Shown here: in pieces, positions 53,826 through 63,372 of the stretch
Layout of the letters: each line of letters begins with the position of its first letter
Numbering within the stretch: position 1 is the first letter of the stretch
The notes under the pieces: model-generated
What the model was told of the DNA's origin: nothing
Seen by the model: only the letters and a program-made list of their open reading frames with translations
Databases searched by the model: none
Source: Panacagrimonas sp052387695
Lineage (GTDB): Bacteria > Pseudomonadota > Gammaproteobacteria > Nevskiales > Nevskiaceae
Length of the DNA: 64,000 bases
Assembly (NCBI GenBank): GCA_052387695.1
Contig: JBQTIX010000008.1
Location: 27,628-91,627, forward strand
Direction of reading: 5' to 3'
Position numbers and translations under genes: made by a program

Positions 53826-55022
53826 GTGAAAACCCAGGCCCTGGTAGTCGCTGACGACCCGGTATTTCTGAACTGGCTTCAGAACGCCGCGCCCGGTGCG
53901 GAGTTTTCGCTGGCGCGCACGGCCGATGTTGAAGACCTGATCGGCCGCATCCATTCCACCGGGCGGGTGGACGTGGTGTTCTTCGAATTCTCCGTCGAAA
54001 GCGCGGCGACCCATGCCGCGATGATCGAACATCTGATCGAGCGCATCCCCGACATGGCCGTGGCCGGTCTGGGGCAGGAGGGGGATTCGGATCTCATGCT
54101 GGCAGCGATGCGTGCGGGTGCGCGGGATTTCTTCGTGCTGCGCCGCGACGAGGCCAACGTCGCCGCATTGCTAAGCCGTCTGCTGCGTCGTGCGGTGTCG
54201 GTACAGAACGCCGGGCGCAAGCAGGGCCGCATCTTCGGCGTCATGGCGGCACTGCCCGCCGACAGTATCGCGTTTCTGGCAGAACACCTGGCCCTGGCCT
54301 GCGCCGAGAAGCTGGGCAAGGGGGAGCGCGTGCTACTGGTGGACGTGGCCATTCCCGGGGGCGCGGCCAATATTTTTCTGAATCTGAATCAGACGTATGG
54401 CGTGCTTGACGCGATCAACGACGGTGGCCGTTGCGATGCCACCCTGGTGGACACGGCGTTCGGCCGTCATGCCAGCGGCCTCTACGTGCTGAGTCTTCCC
54501 GAAGACATTATCGGGCGGCCGCACATCGACGCCGAGGAACTGGTCAAGCTGCTGGGCGTGTTGCGCGGACTTTTCGGCTGCATCGTGGTGGCGTTCGACG
54601 GGCATCTGCCGATGGACGTGCTGCGCGGCCTGATCGGCCTGGGTGATCGAACACTCCTGGTCACCGACCAGTCCATCCTCAAATCCCGTCACAGTAAGTA
54701 CCTGCTGCGGGCGCTGCGACTGGACGGTTATCCACTGGATCGTCTGGGTCTGGTGGTGGACAACTACCGCGCAAGAGTGGGACTGGAGCCGCGGAATCTC
54801 GCCGAACTGCTGGAGCTTGGCGTGGTCGCCACGCTCTCGACCCTGCCCGCCAATCGCATCCAGGCGATGAATCAGGGCGAATCGATGTTCGCGTGCGCGC
54901 CCAAGGATGAATACTGCGCGGGGGTTCGACAACTGGCCGGCGCCCTGCTTGCGGGCGAGACGGGTGCGCCCGTGCCCGCCCCGGCCCCGGCCGGTCTGCT
55001 CGGCAAGCTGTTTGGTCGATGA
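53826..55022 (+). CDS. cpaE: CpaE/TadZ-like pilus localisation protein with degenerate P-loop
   Basis: 398 residues: receiver-like N-terminal domain (residues 1-120), then a MinD/ParA-like domain. The usual KGGxGKS/T loop is replaced by GVMAALPADSIAF (138-150), while the following LLVDVAIPGGAANIFLNL (around Asp173) keeps the family pattern. It is therefore unlikely to bind ATP normally. TadZ/CpaE proteins localise the Tad apparatus at the pole. GTG start after GGAAGAG. Confidence 0.88.
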   Translation: MKTQALVVADDPVFLNWLQNAAPGAEFSLARTADVEDLIGRIHSTGRVDVVFFEFSVESAATHAAMIEHLIERIPDMAVAGLGQEGDSDLMLAAMRAGARDFFVLRRDEANVAALLSRLLRRAVSVQNAGRKQGRIFGVMAALPADSIAFLAEHLALACAEKLGKGERVLLVDVAIPGGAANIFLNLNQTYGVLDAINDGGRCDATLVDTAFGRHASGLYVLSLPEDIIGRPHIDAEELVKLLGVLRGLFGCIVVAFDGHLPMDVLRGLIGLGDRTLLVTDQSILKSRHSKYLLRALRLDGYPLDRLGLVVDNYRARVGLEPRNLAELLELGVVATLSTLPANRIQAMNQGESMFACAPKDEYCAGVRQLAGALLAGETGAPVPAPAPAGLLGKLFGR

Positions 55023-55043
55023 GCGCCACGGGTAGCCAGTGAC

Positions 55044-56261
55044 GTGAGCATCGAGCAGACCTCCCGCTTCCGGCTGTCGGATCACTACCAGCAGCTCAAG
55101 AGCGCGATCCATCGCAACCTCATCGCGCAGATCGAAGAGCGGAACCTGGATATCGATCGCTGGGACGCGCAGAAGGTCGAACGTTTCGTCGTGGAACAGG
55201 TGCGGTTGTATGTCACCCAGCAGCGCCTGCCCGTGAATGCTCGTGAAAGCGAGACCCTGGCCAAGGACGCACGTGACGAACTCATGGGTTTCGGCCCGAT
55301 TCAATCGCTGGTCGATGACGACACGGTCAACGACATCGTGGTCAATGGCCCCAACCGGGTCTTCATCGAACGCGAAGGCAAGCTCTCGACAGCGCCGGTG
55401 CGCTTCGTCAACGACGCCCATGTGCTGCGCGTGATCCAGCGCATCCTGTCGCCGCTGGGGCGCCGGGTCGACGAATCCACCCCGATGGTCGATGCGCGAC
55501 TGCCCGATGGCTCGCGCGTCAACGCCATCATTCCGCCGATCGCGCTCGACGGCCCCTGCGTTTCCATCCGTAAATTCCGGAAGTCGGCGCTCACCACCGA
55601 CCAGCTGATGAAATCCGGCAGCGTGTCGCGGGCGGCGCTGATCTATCTCAAGCAGCGCATTCGCGCCCGCGCCAACCTGATCGTGATCGGTGGCACCGGC
55701 TCCGGCAAGACCACGTTCCTCAACCTGCTGTCGCAGTGGATCCCGGCGACCGAGCGCATCATCACGATCGAAGATGCGGCGGAATTGAGGCTCAACCACG
55801 ATCACGTGGTGCGCCTGGAGACGCGTCCGCCCAATCTCGAGGGTCAGCGCGCCGTGAGCGCGCGCGACCTGGTGCGCAACGCGCTGCGCATGCGCCCGGA
55901 CCGAATCATCGTCGGCGAGATCCGCGGTGACGAAGTGCTCGACATGCTGCAGGCCATGAACACCGGGCACGACGGTTCCATGACCACCCTGCACGCCAAT
56001 AACCCGCGCGACGCGATTCACCGACTGGAACTGCTCGCCGGCTTCGCCGGTTTCAAGGGCAGCGACCAGACCTTTCGGGGACAGGTCGCCGCAGCGATCC
56101 ACCTGATCGTGCATGTGGCGCGCCTTGCAACCGGCGAGCGGCGCCTCATGTCGGTCTGCGAGATCGGCGGCCATGACGATCAAGGCATGCTTATGCGCGA
56201 GCTCTTCGCCTACGACGTGGATCGACGCATGCATCGTGACCTGCGGAATGCAACACCATGA
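55044..56261 (+). CDS. cpaF: Tad pilus secretion ATPase CpaF/TadA
   Basis: 405 residues; T2SS/T4P-type ATPase. Walker A GGTGSGKTT near 216-224, Asp box TIEDAAEL, Walker B MRPDRIIVGEIRG and His box TLHANNPRDA are intact. It powers pilus assembly. GTG start; the stop overlaps tadB as ATGA. Confidence 0.96.
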   Translation: MSIEQTSRFRLSDHYQQLKSAIHRNLIAQIEERNLDIDRWDAQKVERFVVEQVRLYVTQQRLPVNARESETLAKDARDELMGFGPIQSLVDDDTVNDIVVNGPNRVFIEREGKLSTAPVRFVNDAHVLRVIQRILSPLGRRVDESTPMVDARLPDGSRVNAIIPPIALDGPCVSIRKFRKSALTTDQLMKSGSVSRAALIYLKQRIRARANLIVIGGTGSGKTTFLNLLSQWIPATERIITIEDAAELRLNHDHVVRLETRPPNLEGQRAVSARDLVRNALRMRPDRIIVGEIRGDEVLDMLQAMNTGHDGSMTTLHANNPRDAIHRLELLAGFAGFKGSDQTFRGQVAAAIHLIVHVARLATGERRLMSVCEIGGHDDQGMLMRELFAYDVDRRMHRDLRNATP

Positions 56262-57184
56262 ACACCGCGGCGATCGTCCTGTTCGTGCTGGCCCTGGCCA
56301 TGGCTGGACTTGCGATGTGGTTGCTCGTCTATGCGGACAACCGGACGCGTCGTGACGAGATCACCTTGCGACTGCGTGCGGGCGAGCAAGCCGATGTCGC
56401 GGCAAAATCCACGCGCGAAGCGATGTTGCGCAATCCGCTGCTGCGCTGGGCCTGCCATTTCGTCTGGCGCGCGGGCTCCGAAGCGGAGCCGCACACGGTG
56501 GCCAAGATGCTGTGGATTCTGGGCGCGATGATCCCGGTCACCCTGCTGATCTTCGGTGGGTTTGGAGGCGGCATCGTCATCGGATTCGTGCTCGCGTTCG
56601 GTTACGGCGTGCTGCGCCGGCAGGCCGCGCGGCGCCGCGCGAAGATTGTCGGACAGTTGCCGGCCTTTCTCGAAGCCGGGCTGCGCGTACTCCAGGCCGG
56701 CAACACGCTGGAAGAGTCGCTGGCGACGGCGGCGGCGGAAAGTCCGGAGCCTTTGCGGCCGCTGTTCCAGTCGGTGAACCGGCAGGTACGCCTGGGCGCA
56801 CCGCTGGATCAGGTGCTGGCCGAGTCGGCTGCGATTCACCGGATACGCGACATCAAGGTCATCGCGCTTGCCGCCTCGATCAACCGCAAATACGGTGGTT
56901 CCTTGCGTAATGTTTTCCGCAGCCTGATCGCCGCCATCCGCTCGCGCGACGCGGCTGCACGGGAACTGCGCGCGTTGACGGCGGAAACACGCTTCTCTGC
57001 CGTGGTGCTCGCGGTCATTCCCGCTTTCCTGACGATCTACATCTACCTGCAAAATCGCGAGTACTACGCGCAGATGTGGGAGTCCACCGGCGGCCGGATC
57101 ACGCTGATCGCCGGTGTCTCCTTACAGGTGCTGGGCGTGTTCGTGATCTATCGCATGCTGGCCTCGACGGAGGACACCGAATGA
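56258..57184 (+). CDS. tadB: Tad pilus inner-membrane platform protein TadB
   Basis: 308 residues with an N-terminal anchor, a second hydrophobic region, the T2SF domain (QLPAFLEAGLRVLQAGNTLEESLATAA), and two C-terminal TM helices. The platform interacts with the ATPase. Overlaps cpaF and tadC by four bases. Confidence 0.93.
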   Translation: MNTAAIVLFVLALAMAGLAMWLLVYADNRTRRDEITLRLRAGEQADVAAKSTREAMLRNPLLRWACHFVWRAGSEAEPHTVAKMLWILGAMIPVTLLIFGGFGGGIVIGFVLAFGYGVLRRQAARRRAKIVGQLPAFLEAGLRVLQAGNTLEESLATAAAESPEPLRPLFQSVNRQVRLGAPLDQVLAESAAIHRIRDIKVIALAASINRKYGGSLRNVFRSLIAAIRSRDAAARELRALTAETRFSAVVLAVIPAFLTIYIYLQNREYYAQMWESTGGRITLIAGVSLQVLGVFVIYRMLASTEDTE

Positions 57185-58119
57185 GCGCCGGATGGTTCGC
57201 ATCCCTGGTTGCCGGAGGCGTCCTGCTGGCAGGTATAGCCCTGATTGCAGTGATCATTCTCGTCATGCAGGCGCGCGAGGCTTCGCGTCTGCAGAAGCGC
57301 ATGAATCCGGGCGGAATCGAGACCAATGAATTCACTGGTGCGCGCGGTGGTGAACTGCTGCAGACCATTGCGACCCGCGGCAAGAAGCTCGAAGCGCTGG
57401 TCGATACCAACAAGGAGAGCGCGCGGCTGCTGCTCCAGGCAGGATGGCGCACACCCCAGCAGCGGGCGACTTACTACGTGTCTCAGGCGCTGGTGCCGCT
57501 GGCGTTGCTCGGGCTGGTGGGGATGTTCGCGGTCTCCGGACCGGCGAAGTTGACGCAACCCATATTGCTGATCGCCTTTGGCCTGGCGGCAGTCATGCTC
57601 GGCCTGCTGTTGCCACGCATGGTGCTGCGATCGATTGCCGCAGGGCGCGTGCGGCGCATCAAGAGCGAAGTGCCGTTGTTTATCCATCTTCTGGTGTTGC
57701 TGTTCGAGGCCGGCCTGTCCACCCGTCAGGCCTTCGCGAGCCTGGTGCGCGACGGCGGTGGTGTGCTGCCGGAACTGGGTCGTGAGTTCGATCTCATGCT
57801 GCGCCAGATGGAAGCCGGCGGGGAAACCGGAGAATTGCTGGACAACCTCGCTCGCGCGATCGCACTGGAAGACCTTGGCAGTGTGCTCGCGCTGCTCCGG
57901 CAGGTGGATCGCTACGGCGGCGAGGTGCGCGAACCGTTGCTGGAGGCGCTCAAGGTATTGGAAGAGCGCAGGTCCATGGATGTTCGCGAGATGGTTAACC
58001 TCATGTCCGGACGCATGAACGTCGTGATGGTGGCGTTCTTCTTCCCGGCGTTGCTGATCTTCGTGGCGGGTCCCGCGTTTCTGTCCATCATCACCGCCCT
58101 CAGCAACATCAACAAATGA
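57181..58119 (+). CDS. tadC: Tad pilus inner-membrane platform protein TadC
   Basis: 312 residues; TM anchor (GGVLLAGIALIAVIILVMQ), two helices near 100-145, T2SF domain (SEVPLFIHLLVLLFEAGLSTRQAF) and a C-terminal TM pair. Forms the platform with TadB. Confidence 0.93.
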   Translation: MSAGWFASLVAGGVLLAGIALIAVIILVMQAREASRLQKRMNPGGIETNEFTGARGGELLQTIATRGKKLEALVDTNKESARLLLQAGWRTPQQRATYYVSQALVPLALLGLVGMFAVSGPAKLTQPILLIAFGLAAVMLGLLLPRMVLRSIAAGRVRRIKSEVPLFIHLLVLLFEAGLSTRQAFASLVRDGGGVLPELGREFDLMLRQMEAGGETGELLDNLARAIALEDLGSVLALLRQVDRYGGEVREPLLEALKVLEERRSMDVREMVNLMSGRMNVVMVAFFFPALLIFVAGPAFLSIITALSNINK

Positions 58120-58838
58120 AGTCCGGTCCAAACGTCCTTGCAGGGGTTGCCTTGTTTCTGGCGATGATGACCAGCGGCTGCGTCAGCGAATCGATCCGCC
58201 AGATCGATCGCACAGTCGCGGAGGAAATTCCGGTGGATGACCCGGCCACGCAGCGGAAGGTCCACACCGATCTGATCCGCCAGATGCTCGGCCAGGAGCA
58301 GTTTTATGCTGCGTTGGCGCACATCGAGGCGCAGGTGCGTGAATCAGGCTCCACCGACGAGTTACGCGTGCTGGAGGCGCAAGCACGGCGGAAGCTGAAA
58401 CAGCCCGAGCAGGCGCAAGCGATATACCGGGATCTGTTGCGCACGTCCTATGTCGCCGAGGCCTATCACGGGCTCGGCCTCATCAGCGCGGCCACTGACC
58501 TGAAGACGGCGGTCTGGCAGCTTCAGCAGGCCGTGAAGCGGCAGCCCGCCAACGCCGAGATGCGCAACGATCTGGGGTATGCCCTGATGGTGGCCAACCG
58601 TTACCCCGAAGCCCTGACGGAGTTGGCGACGGCAGTGGAGCTGGAAGCCGGCGGCGGCAGCGGCAAAGCGCGCAACAACCTGGTGTTGTTGATGCTGGTC
58701 ACCCGCGACGAGGCCGCGGTGAAGCGCCTCGTACAGCAATCGGGCATGTCGGATGCCACGCTCGACGGCCTGCGCAGGCAGGCACTGACCCTCTCCCGCA
58801 AACCCGCCCTGCCGGCCGCGGTCCCACGCAAGAGTTGA
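58116..58838 (+). CDS. tadD: TadD-like TPR lipoprotein
   Basis: 240 residues: lipoprotein signal with lipobox MTSGC (Cys22), then TPR-type repeats (YHGLGLISAATDLKTAVWQLQQAVKRQPANAEMRNDLGYALMVANRYPEAL, residues about 118-167). It is a pilotin-like helper for the Tad secretin. ATGA overlap with tadC. Confidence 0.9.
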   Translation: MKSGPNVLAGVALFLAMMTSGCVSESIRQIDRTVAEEIPVDDPATQRKVHTDLIRQMLGQEQFYAALAHIEAQVRESGSTDELRVLEAQARRKLKQPEQAQAIYRDLLRTSYVAEAYHGLGLISAATDLKTAVWQLQQAVKRQPANAEMRNDLGYALMVANRYPEALTELATAVELEAGGGSGKARNNLVLLMLVTRDEAAVKRLVQQSGMSDATLDGLRRQALTLSRKPALPAAVPRKS

Positions 58839-58857
58839 GCACGCTCCGGAGTCCACC

Positions 58858-59172
58858 ATGAACCCCTCCACGAACCCCATCATGAATCGTTATTCCTTCT
58901 TCGCCGTACTGATCGTGCCCCTGGCCGTCGCCTTTTCGCCGGTTGCGGGCGCGCAGGACGCTGCGGCCGCCGGCGGACCTGGCAGCGGCAGCGCGCGTGA
59001 CTGGGTCGAGTTGCAGAAGAGCAATTCAGCGGCCTCGCCTATCGCGCGTCCGCTGCCGGGCGAGATCGCCGACCGCAGCTTCCAGCGTTACGCGGACAGC
59101 TTCAGTCAGCAGATTCCGGCGACGCTCGATCGCGAGGAATTTCTCTCGGGGGGTGGGGGAAGCGTCAAGTGA
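58858..59172 (+). CDS. Small exported DUF3613-like protein of Tad loci
   Basis: 104 residues with a signal peptide (FFAVLIVPLAVAFSPVAGA) and a short conserved stretch SARDWVELQKSNSAASPIARPLPGEIADRSFQRYADSF (residues about 45-82), as in DUF3613 proteins encoded at the end of Tad operons. GGAG precedes the ATG. Function unknown. Nothing is seen in 59173-59324. Confidence 0.8.
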   Translation: MNPSTNPIMNRYSFFAVLIVPLAVAFSPVAGAQDAAAAGGPGSGSARDWVELQKSNSAASPIARPLPGEIADRSFQRYADSFSQQIPATLDREEFLSGGGGSVK

Positions 59173-59324
59173 GGTCATTCGACGCCCGATCGACGAGGTC
59201 GGTCACTCGTGCCGCTTGTTCGGGTGACAGCCTCTCTGTCGTCAAGCATCGTCCGTAAGCGGTCCGGAACTCCATCCGTCCCCACGCGAGGCAGCGGCGG
59301 CTCCGCCCTCACCTGGTAATCCAC

Positions 59325-60053
59325 TCAAGCCAGATCACCCCAAAGCGCCTGGATCGCCGCCAGGGCAGCGACGCCCGCGGTTTCCGTGCGCAGGACACGG
59401 GGTCCCAGTCGAATGCCGGTGAAGCCTGCGGCGCGGGCCTGTGCCAGCTCATCGGCGGACAGGCCACCCTCCGGCCCGACCATCAGCACGATCTGCTTCT
59501 CCGGCTGCAAATCACGCAGGCCCAGCTCTGCTTGCGGATCGAGCGTCAGGCGAAGCGCGCCGGACAGGCCGCCCTGCGCCAGCCAATCCGCATGGCGTAT
59601 GGTCGGTTGCAGCGTGGGCAGCGTCGCGCGACCACACTGCTCGCAAGCGGAGACGATCACGCCCTGCCAGTGATCGAGCTTGCGGTCGCTGCGCTCGGCG
59701 TCCAGCCGCACCACGCTGCGCGCGGTGAGTAAGGGCTGGATCGCGGCTACACCCAGCTCGACGGCTTTCTGAAGGCTGTAGTCCATGCGCTCGCCCTTGG
59801 ATAGGCTCTGTGCGAGGGTGAGGTGTAGGGCGGATTCGGCCGTCGGCGTGATCGCATCCGCCAACAGCAACCAGGCTTCCCGCCTGGAGATGGAATCGAG
59901 CCGTGCTTCAAACTCCTTGCCACGGCCGTCGAACACTCGCAGCGTGTCGCCCGACTCCATGCGCAGCACCTGTATCAGGTGCCGGAACGCGGCCTCGGGC
60001 AAGGGCAGTCTAAGGCCGGAATCCAGCCGCGCGTCGAGGTAAACGCGTGTCAT
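59325..60053 (-). CDS. rsmE: 16S rRNA (uracil(1498)-N3)-methyltransferase
   Basis: 242 residues; N-terminal PUA-like domain and a C-terminal SPOUT knot with LMVGPEGGLSADEL and RLGPRVLRTETA, the SAM-binding trefoil. It starts 10 bases after bioA on the same strand. Confidence 0.95.
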   Translation of the reverse strand: MTRVYLDARLDSGLRLPLPEAAFRHLIQVLRMESGDTLRVFDGRGKEFEARLDSISRREAWLLLADAITPTAESALHLTLAQSLSKGERMDYSLQKAVELGVAAIQPLLTARSVVRLDAERSDRKLDHWQGVIVSACEQCGRATLPTLQPTIRHADWLAQGGLSGALRLTLDPQAELGLRDLQPEKQIVLMVGPEGGLSADELAQARAAGFTGIRLGPRVLRTETAGVAALAAIQALWGDLA

Positions 60054-60063
60054 GCGTCGCGCA

Positions 60064-61446
60064 CTAAGAGTCGCCCGTGGCGACGTCGATGGCCTCGATC
60101 GCGATCTTCACCATCTTTTGAATCTCGCGCGGCTCGATGGTGTACGGCGGCATGAAGTAGATGACGTCGCCGAGCGGGCGCAACAGCACGCCGAAGTCCT
60201 TGTTCGCCTTGAGCGCGTGACGGTACACCCGCAGTCCGCGGCGCTCGGATGCGGGATAGGGTTGGTGTGCATGGACCGCCTTCGCAAGTTCGATCGCGAG
60301 GATCAGGCCTTGCTGACGCACATCGGCGACATGGCGATGACTGCGCAGTGGCGCGGTCTCCGTCCACAGGTACTGCCCGAGAAGGCGGATGCGCGACAGC
60401 CAGTCTTCCTGAGCGAACACTTCCATCGTCGCGAGTGCGGCGCGGCAGGCGAGCGGATTGCCGGTGTAGGAATGCGAGTGCAGGAACGCGCGCCCGGCCT
60501 TGTGCTCGGCGTAGAACGCATCGTAGATGTGCTCGCGCGTCAGCACGCAGGCCAGCGGCAGGGTGCCGCCGGTGAGACCCTTCGACAGACACAGGAAGTC
60601 GGGGCGCATGCCCACCCAATCACAGGCGAACATCTGTCCGGTGCGACCAAAACCTACCGCGATCTCGTCGGCGATCAGGTGTACGCCGTGACGGTCGCAG
60701 GCGGCGCGCAGCATCGTCAGATAAACCGGGTGATACATGCGCATGCCGCCGGCGCATTGCACCAGCGGTTCGAGAATCACCGCGCAGACTTCATCCGCGT
60801 AGTGTTCCAGCGCGAGTTCCATTTCAAGAAAGCGACGCCGCGTGTGGTCCTCCCACGAAGTGCCCGGCGCGCGCTCGAAACAGTCCGGCGAAGGAACAAA
60901 GATGGGCTGCATCAGCAGCGGCGCGTAGGTGTCGCGATACAAGCCGGTGTGTCCGACCGCCAGCGCACCCAGGGTCTCACCGTGGTAGCCGTTGGTGAGC
61001 GCGATGTAGCGCTTCTTCGATGGTTTGCCGATGTTCTGCCAGTAGTGAAAGCTCATCTTGAGCGCGACTTCGACCGCCGCCGAACCGTTGTCCGCGTAGA
61101 AGCAGCGTGTCAGCCCCTTGGGCGCAATGGCGCAGAGTTTTTCCGCGAGCTGGATCGCCGGCTCGTGCGTGAAGCCGGCGAAGATCACGTGATCGAGCGT
61201 GTCGAGCTGCTGCTTGAGCGAGGCGACGATATGCGGGTGCCGATGCCCGAACAGGTTGGTCCACCAGGAGCTGACCGCGTCGAGGTAGCGACGACCGTCG
61301 TAGTCCTCCAGCCACACACCTTCAGCCGATTTGATCGGGATCAGCGGCAGCGGCGCGTCTGCACCACCCGCGTGATCGTGCATCTGCGTGCAGGGCTGCC
61401 ACACGTGCGCGAGGCTGCGCTCGGTCCACTCGGCGTTGATGCTCAC
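60064..61446 (-). CDS. bioA: Adenosylmethionine-8-amino-7-oxononanoate aminotransferase
   Basis: 460 residues; class III PLP aminotransferase of biotin synthesis. ERSLAHVWQPCTQMHDH is the BioA N-terminal signature, DEIAVGFGRTG contains the PLP aspartate, LSKGLTGG the PLP lysine. The GTG at 61446 begins one base past the Uma2 gene stop. No other bio genes are adjacent. Confidence 0.96.
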   Translation of the reverse strand: MSINAEWTERSLAHVWQPCTQMHDHAGGADAPLPLIPIKSAEGVWLEDYDGRRYLDAVSSWWTNLFGHRHPHIVASLKQQLDTLDHVIFAGFTHEPAIQLAEKLCAIAPKGLTRCFYADNGSAAVEVALKMSFHYWQNIGKPSKKRYIALTNGYHGETLGALAVGHTGLYRDTYAPLLMQPIFVPSPDCFERAPGTSWEDHTRRRFLEMELALEHYADEVCAVILEPLVQCAGGMRMYHPVYLTMLRAACDRHGVHLIADEIAVGFGRTGQMFACDWVGMRPDFLCLSKGLTGGTLPLACVLTREHIYDAFYAEHKAGRAFLHSHSYTGNPLACRAALATMEVFAQEDWLSRIRLLGQYLWTETAPLRSHRHVADVRQQGLILAIELAKAVHAHQPYPASERRGLRVYRHALKANKDFGVLLRPLGDVIYFMPPYTIEPREIQKMVKIAIEAIDVATGDS

Positions 61447-61447
61447 C

Positions 61448-62023
61448 TCAGAGAACGGACTCGTAGATTTGCCCGAGCGAAAGCGTCAGCGGCGCATGGC
61501 CGGGACCGCAGTCCAGGGTCAGCGTTTCCTCGATCTCAGTCAGGATCACCGGCTCCCAGTTACTGTCGCGGCGATACAGGGTGACGTGCAGGGCCTGTTG
61601 CGAGACGATCAAGTAGGCGTGCAGCGAGGGGATCTGCATATAGGCGCGCAACTTCTCGTTGCGATCCGTACGCGCCGTGGTATCTGACAAAACTTCCACG
61701 AGCAGACAGGGGCGCTCGCAGTAATACTCGTCCTTGTTGTCCGTCGTGTCGCAACAAACCATGACGTCGGGGTAGTAGGACGCCGTGCGATTCAGCCAGT
61801 GGATCTTGACCAGCAAGTTTTCCTGGAAGATCCGGCACGCCGTGCTGCGATAGTGCATGCGCAGGGCGACATACAGGTTCCCGGCAATCTCGTTGTGCTG
61901 CTTGCTCGCGCCGGCCATCGCGTAGATGTGGCCCGCAACGTATTCGTGCCGGACAGTGCGGCTGCGCTCGTCTTGCAGGTACTGCTCGAAATCGATCTTG
62001 CCCGGCAGGGTTTCGATGAACAT
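61448..62023 (-). CDS. Uma2-family (DUF820) PD-(D/E)XK nuclease-fold protein
   Basis: 191 residues in the standard Uma2 layout: RHEYVAGHIYAMAGAS, HNEIAGNLYVALR, Asp86 in YYPDVMVCCD, Glu110 in LLVEVLSDTT, Lys124 and the AYLIVSQ strand. A complete predicted PD-(D/E)XK site. It lies between argA (20 bases) and bioA (one base) on the same strand and is surely co-transcribed. No toxin/antitoxin partner or transposase is near. Confidence 0.88.
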   Translation of the reverse strand: MFIETLPGKIDFEQYLQDERSRTVRHEYVAGHIYAMAGASKQHNEIAGNLYVALRMHYRSTACRIFQENLLVKIHWLNRTASYYPDVMVCCDTTDNKDEYYCERPCLLVEVLSDTTARTDRNEKLRAYMQIPSLHAYLIVSQQALHVTLYRRDSNWEPVILTEIEETLTLDCGPGHAPLTLSLGQIYESVL

Positions 62024-62043
62024 GGCAACAGTTTACGCCCGCT

Positions 62044-63366
62044 TCAAAGGCTCTTGACCAGCACCGCGGAGTTGCGCTGATAGTTGTACATGCGCTGCCG
62101 CTCGACCGGCAATTCCTCGATGCGGCCGGGGATAAATCCGTGCTCCAGAAACCAGTGCGGCGTGTGCGTGGTGAGCGCAAAAATCCTTTTCAGGCCCAGC
62201 TTGGCCGCCGTCTCCTCGGCACGCTGCAACAGTGCCGCGGCGCGGCCCGAGCGCTGGTATTCGGGATGTACCGCGACGCAGGAAAATTCGCCCATTTCAT
62301 TTGGCAAAAAAGGGAACAGCGCGCAGCACGCCACCACCAGGCCATCACGCACCATCACGTCGAACTGGCCGATCTCGATCTCGAGCTGCTCGCGCGAACG
62401 CGGCACCAGCACACCGGCATTTTCCAACGGCCTGATCAGGGACAGGATGCCGCCGACATCCTCGATGCTCGCCTCGCGCACCGCCTCGTAGTGCTCATCC
62501 GCATACAGCATCAGGCCGACGCCGTCGCGCGTATACAGCTCGCGCAGCAGGGCGCCTTCCGCTTCCACGCCTACCAGATGCACGCGCTTGACGCCGCCGC
62601 GACCGGCGCTGAGCGCCGCCAGCAGATGGCGACGATCCTGCTCATTGATCCGCTCCGACCCGCTCAGCAGGCGCTCGCCCTCGGCCAGGGAAAGCTGGCC
62701 GGCATCGCCCGTGTCGTCCGCGAGCTTCCAGGTGTCGGGATCGGAATTGGTGATGAACACCAGCTTGTCCGCGCCCAGGCCCACCGCCGCGGCGGTTGCC
62801 ACGTCGGTCGAGCGCAGGTTGAAGATCTCGCCCGTCGGCGAATAACCCACCGGCGAAATCAGCGCGATGCGATCCTGCCCCAGCACCGCGCGTATCGTCT
62901 CCACGTCCACGCGCCGGACCTCGCCGGTCTGCTGGAAATCCACGCCATCCCGGATACCCACCGGCCGCGCCGTCACCCAGTTGCCGGACGCCACCTTGAG
63001 ACGCGCGCCGCCCATCGGCGTGCTGGCCAGCGACGTCGAGAGTCTCGCTTCGATCTCCATGCGCAGACTGCCAACCGCCGACTTCACGCACTCCAGCGCC
63101 TCGCGATCCGTGACGCGAACCTCGCCCACATAACGCGAGTCAAGCCCGCGCCGCGCGAGTTCCCGATCGATCTGCGGTCGCGACCCATGCACCAGCACCA
63201 GCTTCACGCCCAGGCTGTGCAACAGCGCAAGGTCGTAGACGAAGGTCTCGAAGTCCGCCCGGTCCGCAATCTCGCCGCCGAACGCCACCACGAACACGCG
63301 GCCGTTGTGGGCGTGGACATAGGGCGCCGAGGCGCGCAGCGCCGCGATGAAGTCGGAGGGGAGCAT
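62044..63366 (-). CDS. argA: Amino-acid N-acetyltransferase (N-acetylglutamate synthase)
   Basis: 440 residues: an amino-acid-kinase-like domain (VVAFGGEIADR, LVLVHGSRPQID) and a C-terminal GNAT domain (FSCVAVHPEYQRSGRAAALLQRAEE). This is the classical two-domain ArgA that starts arginine synthesis and is feedback-inhibited by arginine. First gene of the argA-Uma2-bioA-rsmE unit. Confidence 0.96.
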   Translation of the reverse strand: MLPSDFIAALRASAPYVHAHNGRVFVVAFGGEIADRADFETFVYDLALLHSLGVKLVLVHGSRPQIDRELARRGLDSRYVGEVRVTDREALECVKSAVGSLRMEIEARLSTSLASTPMGGARLKVASGNWVTARPVGIRDGVDFQQTGEVRRVDVETIRAVLGQDRIALISPVGYSPTGEIFNLRSTDVATAAAVGLGADKLVFITNSDPDTWKLADDTGDAGQLSLAEGERLLSGSERINEQDRRHLLAALSAGRGGVKRVHLVGVEAEGALLRELYTRDGVGLMLYADEHYEAVREASIEDVGGILSLIRPLENAGVLVPRSREQLEIEIGQFDVMVRDGLVVACCALFPFLPNEMGEFSCVAVHPEYQRSGRAAALLQRAEETAAKLGLKRIFALTTHTPHWFLEHGFIPGRIEELPVERQRMYNYQRNSAVLVKSL

Positions 63367-63372
63367 CGCCTG

